A DNA stretch of 64,000 nucleotides from Paracoccus litorisediminis (GCF_009711205.1 NZ_WMIG01000001.1:1-64000); one strand, 5' to 3'. Shown: positions 7,900 to 18,078, numbered from the stretch's first letter. Program-made: numbers and translations. The notes: generated by a model from the sequence alone, not told the origin.

Positions 7900-8440
7900 C
7901 TAGAGTATCCGCCGAGCTGGTGTCAGAGTGAATTTCGGCATCTCGTTATCTGGAAAAATCAGTGCAATCTCATAGCACTGCGTAGCCCTGTGCGCCCTTA
8001 ATGCCATCGGTCCTGCCAAGATGCGTTCAGTCAGTGCCCCGTTTGCCCAAACGTGATGATCCAGGACGAAGTGGAAATATTCGATTTCAGGCACTGCCTC
8101 GACGGCGATGCCAGCATATCCGATCAGGTGCTTTGCCGGTACCATCACCTCCTCCTGGCCAACATTCGTCGAGCAATCGGTGAGGACAGCGCGCGGTGCT
8201 GGGCGGAGACGAGCAGATCCTGTTCCGGATACCCTTTTGCCCAAGGCACCTGCGGGAATTTTGATTGGTCGATGTTCACGGCGTAGAGGGAGAGCTACTC
8301 CTTCGAATTTGCGCGATCCGATCCATCGGCTAGGCTGCGGACCTAGCGTCTCAACGAGATCGCCTACCAGCAGATCTTCGACTTTCTGCAAGCCCGTAGC
8401 TATCAGCGTGCCACGAGTGAAGAGGACAATGGCATCGTCG
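7900..8440 (-). pseudogene. Hint (Hedgehog/intein)-domain protein remnant
   Basis: Minus-strand text reads FTRGTLIATG, then KVEDLLVGDLVETLG and PSRWIGSRK, then HRPIKIPAGALG, and after a shift VPAKHLIGY and EIEYFHFVLDHHVWANGALTERILAGPMALRA. These are the ordered motifs of Rhodobacteraceae Hint-domain proteins, which usually carry the sequence at the end of RTX or other secreted proteins. The first cysteine expected in CFTRGT is absent, the middle block is scrambled and the frame is broken, so it is not functional. An intact relative is at the right end of the window (63044-64000). Confidence 0.75.
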
Positions 8441-9254
8441 CGTATAAGTTGGTTGTCCGTCCCAGTCGTATCAGTAATGGGCGCACGGACCGCCCAAGCG
8501 ACACGGCGGACAACTGCGCAGTTCGCGAGCTAGACAGCACGAAAACTATTCACCGGAAGTTCGATCTGCTGGTCGCACAGTACGGGGTAGATCTGGCTCA
8601 TCTGGGTGCACAACTGGTCGCGCGGATGGGCGTACCCACCGGAGCGGTCCATCCCATTGTATTTTCATTTGGTCAGTTGCGCACGTCATCGGTCGTAGGA
8701 TGAGCACCTTCTCTAGCCAAGAGGCATGCGATGCGGGTCGCAGAGACCGATCAACCCTTTAGATCGACGAGGCGGCTTTCCTGGAATTTCCGGCAGATAG
8801 GGGCCAAGCCCTCTCGCAGGCCGACGGGTTCCGAAGTCCTTAAAAGTACAAAGCTCTATCATCTGAACAATTCGGAATTATAGCGTGTTCGCTTTGGGCC
8901 TCGGAACAATGGCGCCCAGCCCTCTCGCCGATCCGGCATCGGTCGCCTGAACCTCTCGATCCACGGCCCATACTCGCCGGTCGACGGCAACGAATGCTGC
9001 ATTGTATCGACCGCGCGAAGCGGTCATTCAAAGCGACGCTGAATTTGACATCCGCGACTTGAAGGCTGATAGAGGCTGTATGGCCGAGAAGGATATCCAC
9101 ATTTTCGCCCGGTCGACCGGTATCCCGTTGGCGGGATCACGGGATGACGACCAAGTGGCCTGACCACAAAGATTGCCAGCCTTTGCCTCGCCCCTGCGAC
9201 GAGGTTCTTTGGCAAACCAGCCTCGTCTTCCCGCTTTTTCTTCCGGAGATGAAG
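8441..9254. other. Intergenic, no supported gene
   Basis: About 800 bases between the Hint remnant and the methyltransferase. Short frames exist on both strands but none has a ribosome site plus recognisable motif. It probably holds further degraded sequence. Confidence 0.4.
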
Positions 9255-9986
9255 ATGGCACAGAATATCTACGACAATCCCGATTTTTTTGCTGGCTACA
9301 GCCAGCTGCCTCGTCAGGTGCACGGGCTGAACGGCGCCCCGGAATGGCCCGCCATTCGTGCCCTACTGCCGGATGTTAAAGACCGACGCGTGGCCGATCT
9401 TGGCTGTGGCTTCGGCTGGGCCTCGCGATGGTTCCGCGAGCAGGGCGCAGCCTCAGTCCTTGGGCTGGATCTGTCGCGGAACATGATCGAGCGTGCGCGG
9501 GCGGACACCGCGGATACGTCAATCGACTACCGCATCGCCGATCTGGAGACCCTGGAACTGCCGCATGCCGCGTTTGATCTTGTCTACAGTGCGCTGACAT
9601 TCCACTATATCAAGGATTTCGGGCGGTTGGTTTCTATGATCCATAACGCGCTGACGTCCTGTGGTGATCTGGTCTTTACCATCGAACATCCGATCTTCAT
9701 GGCTGCCGCACACCCACACTGGCTGCGGGACGAAGATGGGCGCAAGACCTGGCCGGTGAACGGCTACTCATCCGAGGGCGAGCGCCGCACCGACTGGTTC
9801 GCCAAAGGGGTGCTAAAGCAGCATCGGACGCTGGCTACGACACTCAATACGCTGATCAGCGCGGGCTTTACGCTGCGAAAAATCGGAGAGTTCGCACCCA
9901 CCCCAGAGCAAATCAGGGCCATGCCTTCGCTTGCCGAAGAGCTGGAGCGCCCGATGATGCTTCTGATTGCGGCGCGCAAGAACTGA
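9255..9986 (+). CDS. Class I SAM-dependent methyltransferase
   Basis: A 243-residue protein starting MAQNIYDNPDFFAGYSQ. Motif I VADLGCGFGWASRWF binds S-adenosylmethionine, motif II GLDLSRNMIERAR follows, and a Methyltransf_11-type core extends through LVYSALTFHYI. The internal ATG at 9255 is preferred over 9144 because the YDNPDFFAGY start is conserved in this family and a CCGGAG site precedes it. The substrate is unknown. It stands alone with no operon partner. Confidence 0.8.
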   Translation: MAQNIYDNPDFFAGYSQLPRQVHGLNGAPEWPAIRALLPDVKDRRVADLGCGFGWASRWFREQGAASVLGLDLSRNMIERARADTADTSIDYRIADLETLELPHAAFDLVYSALTFHYIKDFGRLVSMIHNALTSCGDLVFTIEHPIFMAAAHPHWLRDEDGRKTWPVNGYSSEGERRTDWFAKGVLKQHRTLATTLNTLISAGFTLRKIGEFAPTPEQIRAMPSLAEELERPMMLLIAARKN

Positions 9987-10311
9987 TCCCATTGCCATCC
10001 AATCCTTGATTGTCCTGAATGGGTTCCGAATCTAGCCGCGGCGCAACACTGGCCTGCTGTCCGTCCAGCCATGCCGGCAGCGAGCGGCAGCCCATCGCGA
10101 TCGACCGACCTCTGCCCTTGCTGCGAGGCAGCGTTCGGGACATTCGCGCAAGTGTTTCTCGCCTTATCCTCTTCACCCATCGCTGTGCCTCCGCACCCCC
10201 GCCACCAGTTCTTTCAGGCCGCTCTGCATCCCCAGTGCGGGCGGGCGGGACCGCAGGTGCCGCGGCTCCACCAACCGTCGGGGATTCCGCCTTCACCGGA
10301 ACGGGGATCGT
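9987..10311. other. Intergenic, nothing recognised
   Basis: GC-rich stretch with low-complexity frames on the plus strand that show no ribosome site or motif. No RNA was recognised. Confidence 0.4.
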
Positions 10312-10533
10312 CTAAACGAACGCGTCACCACCTAGATTGTTTAGGATCGGAACGAACGACTCCGGATTTTCCTGCTTGCGGCGCTGATGTGGTTCGACCT
10401 TGTCCCGGCGATCCGCACTGTCGCCTTCGACAGTCAGGCACATCAGGGTGTAGCCTGAGTCATACGGCTTCTCATTGCGCCGCTGCCGCGAGAACGCCTC
10501 AAACGGCCGCCAAAAAGCACTAGGAACGATCAC
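10312..10533 (-). pseudogene. Possible 3' end of an unknown gene
   Basis: A minus-strand frame ends RRKQENPESFVPILNNLGGDAFV before TAG 10312. The ending looks like a genuine protein C-terminus and codon use is ordinary, but there is no credible start or homologue that I recognise. It may be a truncated gene or chance. Confidence 0.25.
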
Positions 10534-11019
10534 CTACACGGCTGATCACCCAAGCCTGAAAATGGGGAACTTTATCTCGTTACTTTTGGGAAGCTATGAT
10601 CGGCGTTGACAACAAACACCCAGACTCAGGACCGAACATTCGCTAAATTGGTGGGCTCATTGTGACTCAAACTGGAGTAGCCTGAGTGTTCGAAAAAATC
10701 ACCACCCGCGGAAAAAACATGCACGAAAGGCGTAATGTGGCGGGCCTGAGGGAGTGCTTCGAAGGTGGTTAGCGCAACGCTTGCGCGTGTAATCCCGCTA
10801 GGGCGAGCGCCGTCGCAGATGAAATCATACCAATGGCAGAACATTCGTCCCGCGGAAGCGCAACGCCATACCGAAACGACACTCCGCGAAGGACTGGTTG
10901 TTTCCACGACAAAAAGGCCGCTCTCCTGCCCCGATCGGGGGAAAACTCAGCCGAACCGTTCTGCACGGCGAGCCGCGAAGTCGCCCAATATACTGAAATT
11001 TAACTGAAAAATATGATTT
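10534..11019. other. Intergenic, no supported gene
   Basis: About 490 bases. Frames on both strands lack ribosome sites and motifs. It may include mobile-element debris, but no ends were identified. Confidence 0.4.
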
Positions 11020-11095
11020 TGGTAGGCGCGGAGGGATTCGAACCCCCAACCAAGGCGTTATGAGCGCCCTGCTCTAACCGTTGAGCTACGCGCCC
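11020..11095 (-). tRNA. tRNA with CAU anticodon (Met or Ile2)
   Basis: Minus-strand cloverleaf: acceptor GGGCGCG with CGCGCCT (a G-U at pair 1-72), D arm GCTCAACGGTTAGAGC, anticodon stem GGGCG/CGCCT with loop CTCATAA (anticodon CAT), T arm around GGTTCGAAT, discriminator A and an encoded CCA. A CAU anticodon can be elongator methionine or lysidine-modified isoleucine-2; I cannot separate them by eye. Confidence 0.9.
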
Positions 11096-11378
11096 GTACG
11101 CGCGTCAGATAGTATAGCTTTGCTGAGCAGGTCAAGCCTTCATTCTATCATTTTTAAAGCAATTTACAAAATCAACATCTTCCACATAAATTTACCAAAA
11201 CTAGAACTCAATGATGCTGCAAAAAATAACATAAAATCACAAACTTCAGCATATTAAAGCATAAAGATGCAAACAGGAAAATTGGCCAACTTTTCACACC
11301 ATCAATCGAGTGAAAATGATAAAATCACTCCGGTCGTCAATTGATTTAGCTGCATTTAAATAACTATCTATATTTAAT
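11096..11378. other. AT-rich non-coding stretch behind the tRNA
   Basis: Composition falls sharply to AT-rich (for example around 11140-11280), unlike the flanking GC-rich genes. No gene was recognised. AT-rich DNA immediately upstream of a tRNA often marks an old insertion or a silenced foreign segment. Confidence 0.5.
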
Positions 11379-11606
11379 TTACAATAGGTCAGGCCCATAC
11401 CAGATATCCAACCGGCATAAACTTGCACCAACTTGGAAGCCTGGATCTCGGGCAGATGCTTTTGTCTCGCTCAAGCAAACATCGCGCAGTCTGCGATAGC
11501 CATCGGGAATATCAGCCAAGTCGCGCTGGAAAACCTTTAATTGCCCGTCACGATTAACAATCGCAGAGATAAGCGTATTTAATGCCTTATCACGGGCATA
11601 AAACAC
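11379..11606 (-). CDS. Hypothetical 75-aa ORF
   Basis: The frame starts MFYARDKALNTLISAIVNRDGQ and ends DIWYGPDLL. It has a predicted helical N-terminal half. No family was recognised and no strong ribosome site is visible. It lies in the AT-rich zone between lipA and the tRNA and may be a fragment. Confidence 0.3.
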   Translation of the reverse strand: MFYARDKALNTLISAIVNRDGQLKVFQRDLADIPDGYRRLRDVCLSETKASARDPGFQVGASLCRLDIWYGPDLL

Positions 11607-11676
11607 GCAGCATCTCCACGTTGCCGCTTGAACTCAGCCACTCTGCGCAAGCTTCTGCAAGGGGCCAATCAAACCC

Positions 11677-12627
11677 TCAGGCGCGGCCGAGCTTTTTCAG
11701 ACGAGCCTCGCGCAGTCGGGCGAAATCGTCGCCGGCGTGGTATGAGGACCGCGTGAGCGGGGTTGCGGACACCATCAGAAAGCCTTTGCCATAGGCTGAT
11801 TTTTCGTAGCCCGCGAATTCCTCGGGGGTGACGAAACGGTCCACGTGATGGTGCTTCGGCGAAGGCTGTAGATATTGGCCAATGGTGATGAAATCGATAT
11901 CCGCCGCGCGCATGTCATCCATGACCTGCAAGACGCCCTGCCGATCCTCACCCAGACCGACCATGATGCCCGATTTGGTGAACATCGCAGGGTCGAGTTC
12001 CTTGACCTTCTGCAGCAGCCGCAGCGAGTGGAAATAGCGCGCGCCGGGACGCACCGTGGGATAAAGACCGGGCACGGTTTCCAGATTATGGTTGAACACG
12101 TCGGGACGCGCCTCGACCACGGTTTCCAGCGCACCGGGCTTGGATTTCAGGAAGTCCGGGGTCAGCACCTCGATGGTGGAACCCGGCGAGCGGTGGCGAA
12201 TCGCACGGATGGTCTGGGCGAAGTGATCCGCACCGCCATCATCCAGATCGTCGCGATCGACCGAGGTCAGCACGACATGCTTCAGGTCCAGCTTCTGCAC
12301 CGCATGGGCGACGCGGCCCGGCTCGAACACGTCCAGCGCGTTCGGCTTGCCGGTGGCGACGTTGCAGAAGGTGCAGCCACGGGTACAGATCTCGCCCATG
12401 ATCATCATGGTGGCGTGACCCTGGCTCCAGCATTCGCCGACATTCGGGCAGCCGGCTTCCTCGCAGACGGTGGACAGGCGGTTCTCGCGCATGATGTCGC
12501 GGGTCTGCTTGTAACCTTCCGAGGTCGGGGCCTTCACACGGATCCACGAGGGTTTCTTTGGCTGGGCCTGATCGGGCCGGTGGGCCTTTTCAGGATGGCG
12601 CTGGTCGGGCATCCGAAGATCGCGCAA
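11677..12627 (-). CDS. lipA: Lipoyl synthase
   Basis: A radical-SAM enzyme of 316 residues that inserts two sulfurs into octanoyl groups on E2 and GcvH proteins. The auxiliary 4Fe-4S cluster cysteines are C55, C60 and C66 (in [12 protein letters not shown]), and the radical-SAM CxxxCxxC is C81, C85 and C88 (CTRGCTFC). The conserved C-terminal serine is in [12 protein letters not shown]. The start is a TTG at 12627: it follows AAAGGACAG and yields the conserved N-terminus [16 protein letters not shown]; the ATG at 12612 lacks a ribosome site. No lipB is nearby. It acts in the cytoplasm. Confidence 0.97.
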   Translation of the reverse strand: MRDLRMPDQRHPEKAHRPDQAQPKKPSWIRVKAPTSEGYKQTRDIMRENRLSTVCEEAGCPNVGECWSQGHATMMIMGEICTRGCTFCNVATGKPNALDVFEPGRVAHAVQKLDLKHVVLTSVDRDDLDDGGADHFAQTIRAIRHRSPGSTIEVLTPDFLKSKPGALETVVEARPDVFNHNLETVPGLYPTVRPGARYFHSLRLLQKVKELDPAMFTKSGIMVGLGEDRQGVLQVMDDMRAADIDFITIGQYLQPSPKHHHVDRFVTPEEFAGYEKSAYGKGFLMVSATPLTRSSYHAGDDFARLREARLKKLGRA

Positions 12628-12737
12628 GGTTCTGTCCTTTCGGTCACGGTTGGCGCAGAGATACCGCGTCGTTCGGGCGAACGCAACGCCGGGCCTGCCA
12701 TGTCCGACGCGCGGGACTGACCCGCGCGCCGCTTTGG

Positions 12738-13484
12738 TTAGCCGTTGCGGGCCTTGGCGCGCAGGCGGGCATTCCGCGCCACCATGTTCAGCGCCTCGAC
12801 CAGCGCCGAGAACGCCATGGCGGCGTAGATGTAGCCTTTAGGCACGTGGACGCCGAAGCCCTCTGCGATCAGGGTCGTGCCGATCAGCAGCAGGAACGAC
12901 AGAGCCAGCATCACGATGGTCGGGTTACGCTCGATGAAGCGGGCCAGAGGGTTTGCGGCCAGCAGCATGACCAGCACGGCCGAGACGACAGCCACGATCA
13001 TGATCTGCACATGCGGCGTCATGCCGACGGCGGTGATGATGCTGTCGATCGAGAAGACCAGATCAAGGACCAGGATCTGCACGATGACACCGCCAAAGGT
13101 CGCCACCGCCGCGCCGACCAGCGTGTCTTCATGGTCGGTGGGATCGACATGGTGGTGAATTTCCTTGGTCGCCTTCCAGACCAGGAACAGGCCGCCGGCG
13201 ATCAGGATCAGGTCCTTCCAGGACAATTCATTGCCAAGGACGGTGAAGACCGGTTCGGTCAGCCGCACGATCCATGCCACCGTCGCCAGCAGGCCAAGGC
13301 GCATGATCAGCGCCAGACCAATGCCGATCTTGCGGGCGCGTTCGCGCTGATGCTCGGGCAATTTATTGGTCAGGATCGAAATGAAGATCAAATTGTCGAT
13401 GCCCAGAACGACTTCCATCACCACCAGAGTGGCAAGGGCGACCCACGCTGCGGGGTCCTGAACGAGGGCTAAAATGCTTTCCAT
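12738..13484 (-). CDS. TerC-family integral membrane protein
   Basis: A 248-residue protein with about seven hydrophobic segments. It starts [20 protein letters not shown] and carries the TerC signature [14 protein letters not shown] near 25-38 and a second acidic membrane motif [11 protein letters not shown] near 138-148. The paired Asp-containing helices fit metal-ion (often manganese) export, which is the role known for several TerC relatives; it is not shown for this one. A cytoplasmic loop holds [14 protein letters not shown], rich in His and Asp. It lies downstream of the DUF6456 gene in the same orientation. Confidence 0.85.
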   Translation of the reverse strand: MESILALVQDPAAWVALATLVVMEVVLGIDNLIFISILTNKLPEHQRERARKIGIGLALIMRLGLLATVAWIVRLTEPVFTVLGNELSWKDLILIAGGLFLVWKATKEIHHHVDPTDHEDTLVGAAVATFGGVIVQILVLDLVFSIDSIITAVGMTPHVQIMIVAVVSAVLVMLLAANPLARFIERNPTIVMLALSFLLLIGTTLIAEGFGVHVPKGYIYAAMAFSALVEALNMVARNARLRAKARNG

Positions 13485-13560
13485 GGTCCTTCCGGTTGTT
13501 TGTTTCCGGGGCCCTAGTTGTGCATTGCCTCGTTCCAGAACAACCCGCCGCCGGTCGGTT

Positions 13561-14766
13561 TCAGCCGATCAGGGGCGCGCCCGAGCCGTAAGTTTCCTGA
13601 TAGTGGCGCTCAAGCCGCATCAGGGCGAGGCGCAGGACGATCTTGCCGGAGCGCGCCGACCAGCCCAGACGACGCTCGGTCATCTCGATGCCTTCAAGGA
13701 AACAGCAAACGCGCAAACACATGTCGCCAAGCCCCGGCCCCAGCTCGCGCAGCGCCGCCGCGACCCGGTTTCGGGCGTTTTCCGACCCGCCGCCATAGCC
13801 TGCACCATTGCGCGACACGTCGATCCCGGCGGTGAGGAAACCGTCCCAGTTCTGGGTGACGCGCGGCCCCATCTGGGCCAGTTCGAAATCCTCGCGCAGA
13901 CGTTCCCCTGCAGCGATCAACTCGGGCGACAGGAAGGGGCGGCCATCGGCCTCGCGGCGGCGGGCCAGCATCAGCAGCGGGCTTTCGGCCAGATTGACGC
14001 GCGTGCGGCGACGGCGGCCATCCTCGGGATCGGTGATTTCGCGCTCTTCCCAGACCCGGTGCTGGTCGGCGTGGCTGAAGGGGGCAGCTTCCTCGGCGCA
14101 GCCCGCCATCTCATCGACGGGCGAGGCATCGGCAAAGTCCGGCTCTTGCGGCATAGCCGCCGCCCGGCGCGAGGCGACCAGCCCGCGCAGCACCTCGCGC
14201 CCCTGCCCCGAAATCGTGTAGCGGCAGACCTTGCCCTGCCCGGTCAGCTGCACCCAGGCGCGGATCGCCATATGTTCGGCCAGCTCGCGATCAAGGATGG
14301 CGGTGCGGATCTCGTCGCGCACGACGATTGCCTTTTCCATACCTTCGGCCACAACCAATTGCGCGCCCGGCTCGGCGAGACGGCGCAGGATCCGAGAGAT
14401 CTGGTTCATCCCCGTCCGCCCCAGAGCAAGCGGCGCAGCTCCGGTATCGGGTGCGTGGGCCACCCGTTCGACCCCCTGATCGACCAGCGGATCGTCGCGG
14501 CGGGCTTCGAAGCGGCGAATACGGCGCAGGATGGTCGAGGCGTGGCAGCCCAGTTCGCGCGCCAGTGAACGGATGGATTCGCCGCCCTCGACATGTCGCA
14601 GGTAAAGACCAAGGTCGCCGTCCTCGGCCGTCTTGGGCAACGCGCCCGGGGTCGCAGGCAGGTGCAGGGCGCTGGTCTGGATGGGATTGACCAAAGCCGC
14701 TTGCAGGGCAGAAGGCATCCCCGCCGGAACGGCACCAAGGGTCAAATCTCCCGTCTGGATGGTCAT
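13561..14766 (-). CDS. DUF6456 helix-turn-helix protein
   Basis: A 401-residue protein. Residues about 50-85 hold a helix-turn-helix ([20 protein letters not shown]), and the C-terminal half is the DUF6456 domain with DISRNGAGY-like text ([20 protein letters not shown]) and ICCFLEG-like text. Members are restricted to Rhodobacterales and relatives and are presumed DNA-binding regulators. The ATG at 14766 was chosen over the TTG at 14772 because AAGGATTGACC spaces well. It diverges from the DUF6477 gene, a neighbour pair that I recall in related genomes. Confidence 0.7.
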   Translation of the reverse strand: MTIQTGDLTLGAVPAGMPSALQAALVNPIQTSALHLPATPGALPKTAEDGDLGLYLRHVEGGESIRSLARELGCHASTILRRIRRFEARRDDPLVDQGVERVAHAPDTGAAPLALGRTGMNQISRILRRLAEPGAQLVVAEGMEKAIVVRDEIRTAILDRELAEHMAIRAWVQLTGQGKVCRYTISGQGREVLRGLVASRRAAAMPQEPDFADASPVDEMAGCAEEAAPFSHADQHRVWEEREITDPEDGRRRRTRVNLAESPLLMLARRREADGRPFLSPELIAAGERLREDFELAQMGPRVTQNWDGFLTAGIDVSRNGAGYGGGSENARNRVAAALRELGPGLGDMCLRVCCFLEGIEMTERRLGWSARSGKIVLRLALMRLERHYQETYGSGAPLIG

Positions 14767-14978
14767 GGTCAATCCTTCATGTGCGGGGACGAGCCGGCGA
14801 AAGCTCGCCTATTGGTTGTTTTGATTCATGTCGCCAGTGGCCATCTCCGGCCTGACAATTGAATATTTCCTAACATTTCCTAAAGAATTCTTGCCACGCC
14901 GCACGCAGCACCTCGCCACGACGCAACACACGTTATGGTTGCGAATAACTGGTTGTGCCAAGTGCAGGAGAAATTGCC

Positions 14979-15323
14979 ATGACGATGATGCCGAACGTGA
15001 TCCAGTTCCAGCCGCGTCCGCAGCAGACCGCGCTGCGCCGCCCGCGCCTTCTGGTGCGAGCCGCCCGTATTGGCGCCGCGTCCTTCAACCGCAAGCGCGA
15101 GTTGCCGCGCCTGCTGAAATGCGATGAGTTGCCTTCGCCCGAGGCCGCGCTGGCTCGGCTACGCGCCGAAGAAGCGCAGCTGAACGCGGCCAGACTTGAC
15201 GCGCAGGCCGATTACGACCTGCAACGCCATGTTCTTGTGATGATCGCCATTCTGGCCGAAATGGCGCTGCTGGTTCCCGCCGCCGTCACTTACCCCGGAA
15301 CAGCGATCCCAGCACGCCCCTGA
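14979..15323 (+). CDS. DUF6477 family protein
   Basis: A 114-residue protein with a short N-terminal tail and then RRPRLLVRAARIGAASFNRKRELPRLLK, the DUF6477 signature, followed by a helical segment EAALARLRAEEAQLNAARLD. The function is unknown. The ATG at 14979 follows a GCAGGAG ribosome site. The 3' end overlaps the convergent DUF853 gene by 38 bases. Confidence 0.75.
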   Translation: MTMMPNVIQFQPRPQQTALRRPRLLVRAARIGAASFNRKRELPRLLKCDELPSPEAALARLRAEEAQLNAARLDAQADYDLQRHVLVMIAILAEMALLVPAAVTYPGTAIPARP

Positions 15324-16860
15324 CCAGCGCCTGCCCGGTGCGGGTGCCCAACTGCCGCGCCAAGCTTTTGCCAAAGGCCGAGGCGATGCTGTCGCGGTTC
15401 GAGGCACGCGGTGCAGGTTTTTCCTCATCGCGGATCTGGATCGCGGGATCGTAACGCCTGCCCCGTTTGTGCTCGGGCTCGACCTTCCACAGATCCGCGT
15501 CGCTTTCCTTGGCGTCCGACGTGGCCAGTTCCTCGGTGGCTTTCTCGGCCCGCTTGGCCAGCAGTTCGGAGGCCGATTCACGGTCCAGCGTCTTGCCGTA
15601 TTTCAGCCCCATCGGCGAGGCCGCGATCATCGCCGCCCGCGCGTCGTCGGGAATCGGGCCAAGCTGGGCCAGAGGCGGACGGATCAGCGTGCGCTGCACC
15701 ATGCCCGGAACCCCCTTGGTCTCCAGCAGCGAGGTCACCGCTTCGCCAGTACCGACCGCCTGAATGGCCTCGGCAGTGTCAAAGGCCGGGTTCGCGCGGT
15801 AGTTTTCGGCGGCCAGACGCAGGGCCTTTTGATCCTTGGCGGTAAAGGCACGCAAGGCATGCTGCACCCGGTTCCCCAGCTGTCCCAACACCGATTCCGG
15901 CAGATCCGCCGGGTTCTGGCTGATGAACCAAAGGCTGACACCTTTCGATCGGATCAGCCGTGCCACCTGCTCGATCTTGGCGATCAGCGCGGGCGGTGCA
16001 TCGTCGAACAGCAGATGCGCCTCATCAAAGAAGAATGCGATGCGCGGTTTGTCGGGGTCGCCTACTTCGGGAAGTTGCTCGAACAGCTCAGACATCAGCC
16101 ACAGCAGGAACGTCGCATACAGCCGGGGCGAGTTCATCAGCCGCTCGGCCGACAGGATGTTGACCACCCCCTTGCCTGAGGCATCCAGCCGCATCATGTC
16201 CGACAGTTCCAGAGCCGGTTCCCCGAACAGGAAGGTGCCGCCCTCATTCTCCAGCACCAGCAGGGCGCGCTGGATTGCCCCGACCGAGGCGGTCGAGACA
16301 TTGCCGTATTTCAGGCTGAGGTCCTTGGCATTCTGCCCGACCCAGACCAGCATGGATTGCAGGTCCTTCATGTCCAGCAGCGCCAGCCCCTCTTCGTCGG
16401 CGACCCGGAAGGCGATGTTCAGGACGCCTTCCTGCGCGTCGGTCAGGCCCATCAGCCGCGACAACAGCAGCGGGCCCATCTCGGCCAGAGTGGTGCGAAC
16501 GGGATGACCGCGCTCTCCCCAAATGTCCCAGAAAGTCACGGGAAAGGACTGGTAATCCAGTGTGATCCCGATTTGCGTCGCCCGCTTGCCGAAAGATTCG
16601 GCCAATGGCCCATCTGCCCTGCCCGCCTGCGAAATCCCGGCCAGATCGCCTTTCACATCGGCCATGAAGACCGGAACGCCGGCCCGAGAAAAAGACTCGG
16701 CCAATGTCTGCAGCGTCACAGTCTTTCCGGTGCCGGTCGCACCCGCAATCAGCCCGTGGCGATTGGCATATTTCATCAGCAATTGCTGGGGGATGGCATA
16801 GTTTTCGGCACCTCCTCCGACAAAGACGGTCCCGGCATCCAGATCGACGATTTCAGTCAT
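15286..16860 (-). CDS. HerA-like ATPase, DUF853 family
   Basis: A 524-residue P-loop ATPase. Walker A GATGTGKT is at residues 40-47, a MADVKGDLAG motif is near 68-77, Walker B is within IAFFFDEAHLLFDD, and a sensor/arginine region is near WFISQNPADLP. The family (YjgR/DUF853) is related to HerA/FtsK DNA translocases; its biological role is unsettled. The C-terminal 100 residues are charged and low-complexity. It is cytoplasmic. A single-gene unit is likely: a plus-strand terminator region lies upstream and a convergent gene downstream. Confidence 0.85.
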   Translation of the reverse strand: MTEIVDLDAGTVFVGGGAENYAIPQQLLMKYANRHGLIAGATGTGKTVTLQTLAESFSRAGVPVFMADVKGDLAGISQAGRADGPLAESFGKRATQIGITLDYQSFPVTFWDIWGERGHPVRTTLAEMGPLLLSRLMGLTDAQEGVLNIAFRVADEEGLALLDMKDLQSMLVWVGQNAKDLSLKYGNVSTASVGAIQRALLVLENEGGTFLFGEPALELSDMMRLDASGKGVVNILSAERLMNSPRLYATFLLWLMSELFEQLPEVGDPDKPRIAFFFDEAHLLFDDAPPALIAKIEQVARLIRSKGVSLWFISQNPADLPESVLGQLGNRVQHALRAFTAKDQKALRLAAENYRANPAFDTAEAIQAVGTGEAVTSLLETKGVPGMVQRTLIRPPLAQLGPIPDDARAAMIAASPMGLKYGKTLDRESASELLAKRAEKATEELATSDAKESDADLWKVEPEHKRGRRYDPAIQIRDEEKPAPRASNRDSIASAFGKSLARQLGTRTGQALVRGVLGSLFRGK

Positions 16861-16879
16861 TCTTTCCCTCGGAAGTGCA

Positions 16880-17021
16880 AAAAATCATCCGTGTAATACA
16901 AAAGGAGAATACAACTGAAACCTTTTTGTGCCAGTGTAGTTATGCCGAGGAGTCGGGTTCATATCCCTCCCCGGCTTTCCTCCCTGTTGGACTGCCGCGC
17001 CCTCGGGCGCGGTTCTTTTTT
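16880..17021 (+). ncRNA. Candidate small RNA with C-rich anti-Shine-Dalgarno loops
   Basis: This is a 480-base gap with no gene. It contains ACAAAAGG/CCTTTTTGT (16899-16928), a GCCGAGGAG/CTCCCCGGC stem (16944-16974) exposing CCCTCCCC (16965-16972), another C-rich stretch TTTCCTCCCTG (16976-16986), and a rho-independent terminator at its end. Alphaproteobacterial Hfq-bound sRNAs often have CCUCC loops that pair with ribosome sites. I did not recognise a named family. Confidence 0.45.
16995..17021 (+). terminator. Rho-independent terminator without an upstream gene
   Basis: CCGCGCCC-TC-GGGCGCGG followed by TTCTTTTTT on the plus strand. The nearest plus-strand coding sequence upstream is more than 1.6 kb away and convergent, so the terminator most likely serves a short RNA starting near 16880. 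Confidence 0.75.
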
Positions 17022-17344
17022 CCGGCATTGAGTCCAGTCGAATATTCATCTTCTGCGTGTAATCACCATACTGCAAGCTGACGAATAGGACAGTTGACGG
17101 GTCCAGTGGTGGCCTCTAGCTTTCTGCGCAATGAAGACCGGCTAGTCCGGCAGGGAAGGGAAGCGATGGGGGTCCGGGCGCTGCAAAAGCACTCGGGCCC
17201 TTTTTATATTCCACGCCCCTCATGCCCCGCGAATCTCCATGAAACCGATACGCAAAGTTGAGCCTGCGCCAAGCGATCCGTCCTGACAACGGATCGGGCG
17301 CATGGTAGGAGCATGGCCATAACTTGGACCAAAGGAAGAGTACC

Positions 17345-18058
17345 ATGGCCAACAGGACGTCCGCGGCGCTGATCGCCGCCATCTTCGCCATCGCCGGCAC
17401 CGCCGGAGGCGCGATGGCGCAAGAAACCCCCGCACCGGCTGCCGCAGCCGAAACGCCTGCGACCCCTGCCCCGGCAGCTGCCGCCCCGGCCGCGCCTGCC
17501 CCTGCGGCAGAAGCCCCCGCCGCTGCACCTGCTGCTGCCCCCGCTGCGGCGGCACCGGCCACCGGCGAAACCAAGGTCGGCCAGCCCTATGCCAAAGAGA
17601 CCTTCGGCGACTGGACCCTGCGCTGCATGAAGACCGAGGACGGCAAGGACCCGTGCGAGCTGTACCAGCTGCTCAAGGACCAGAACGGCGCCTCGGTGGC
17701 GGAAACCTCGATCCTCCCGATGACCGGTGAGGTTCAGGCCGTCGTGACCTTCGTTGCGCCGCTGGAAACCGATCTGCAGCAAGGCATCGCCCTGCAAGTC
17801 GATTCGGGCAAGGCCGCCCGCTATCCCTTTATGCTGTGCGCCCCTGTTGGCTGCATCTCGCGTATCGGCATGACCGATGCCGACCTTGCGCCGCTGAAAA
17901 AGGGCAACAAGGCGACCGTCTCTCTGGTGCCGTTCGGCGCGCAGAAGGGCCAGCAGGTCAGCCTGAACCTGTCGCTGTCGGGGATCACCAAGGGTCTTGA
18001 CGCTCTGATCGAGGCGAACAAGGGCGTCACCCAGCCCGCCGCCGCGCCCAAACCCTGA
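17345..18058 (+). CDS. Invasion-associated locus B (IalB) family periplasmic protein
   Basis: A 237-residue protein. A signal peptide (MANRTSAALIAAIFAIAGTA, cleavage after AMA) is followed by an Ala/Pro-rich linker (residues about 27-75) and the IalB domain starting at FGDWTLRCMK, with conserved cysteines in RCMK, DPCELYQ and MLCAPVGCISR. IalB relatives are periplasmic or envelope-attached; their biochemical role is unclear. The ATG at 17345 follows GGAAGAG and is preferred over 17324 because the signal peptide then starts properly. A terminator follows at 18079. Confidence 0.85.
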   Translation: MANRTSAALIAAIFAIAGTAGGAMAQETPAPAAAAETPATPAPAAAAPAAPAPAAEAPAAAPAAAPAAAAPATGETKVGQPYAKETFGDWTLRCMKTEDGKDPCELYQLLKDQNGASVAETSILPMTGEVQAVVTFVAPLETDLQQGIALQVDSGKAARYPFMLCAPVGCISRIGMTDADLAPLKKGNKATVSLVPFGAQKGQQVSLNLSLSGITKGLDALIEANKGVTQPAAAPKP

Positions 18059-18078
18059 TTGTCGGTTCCGGAATTGCA

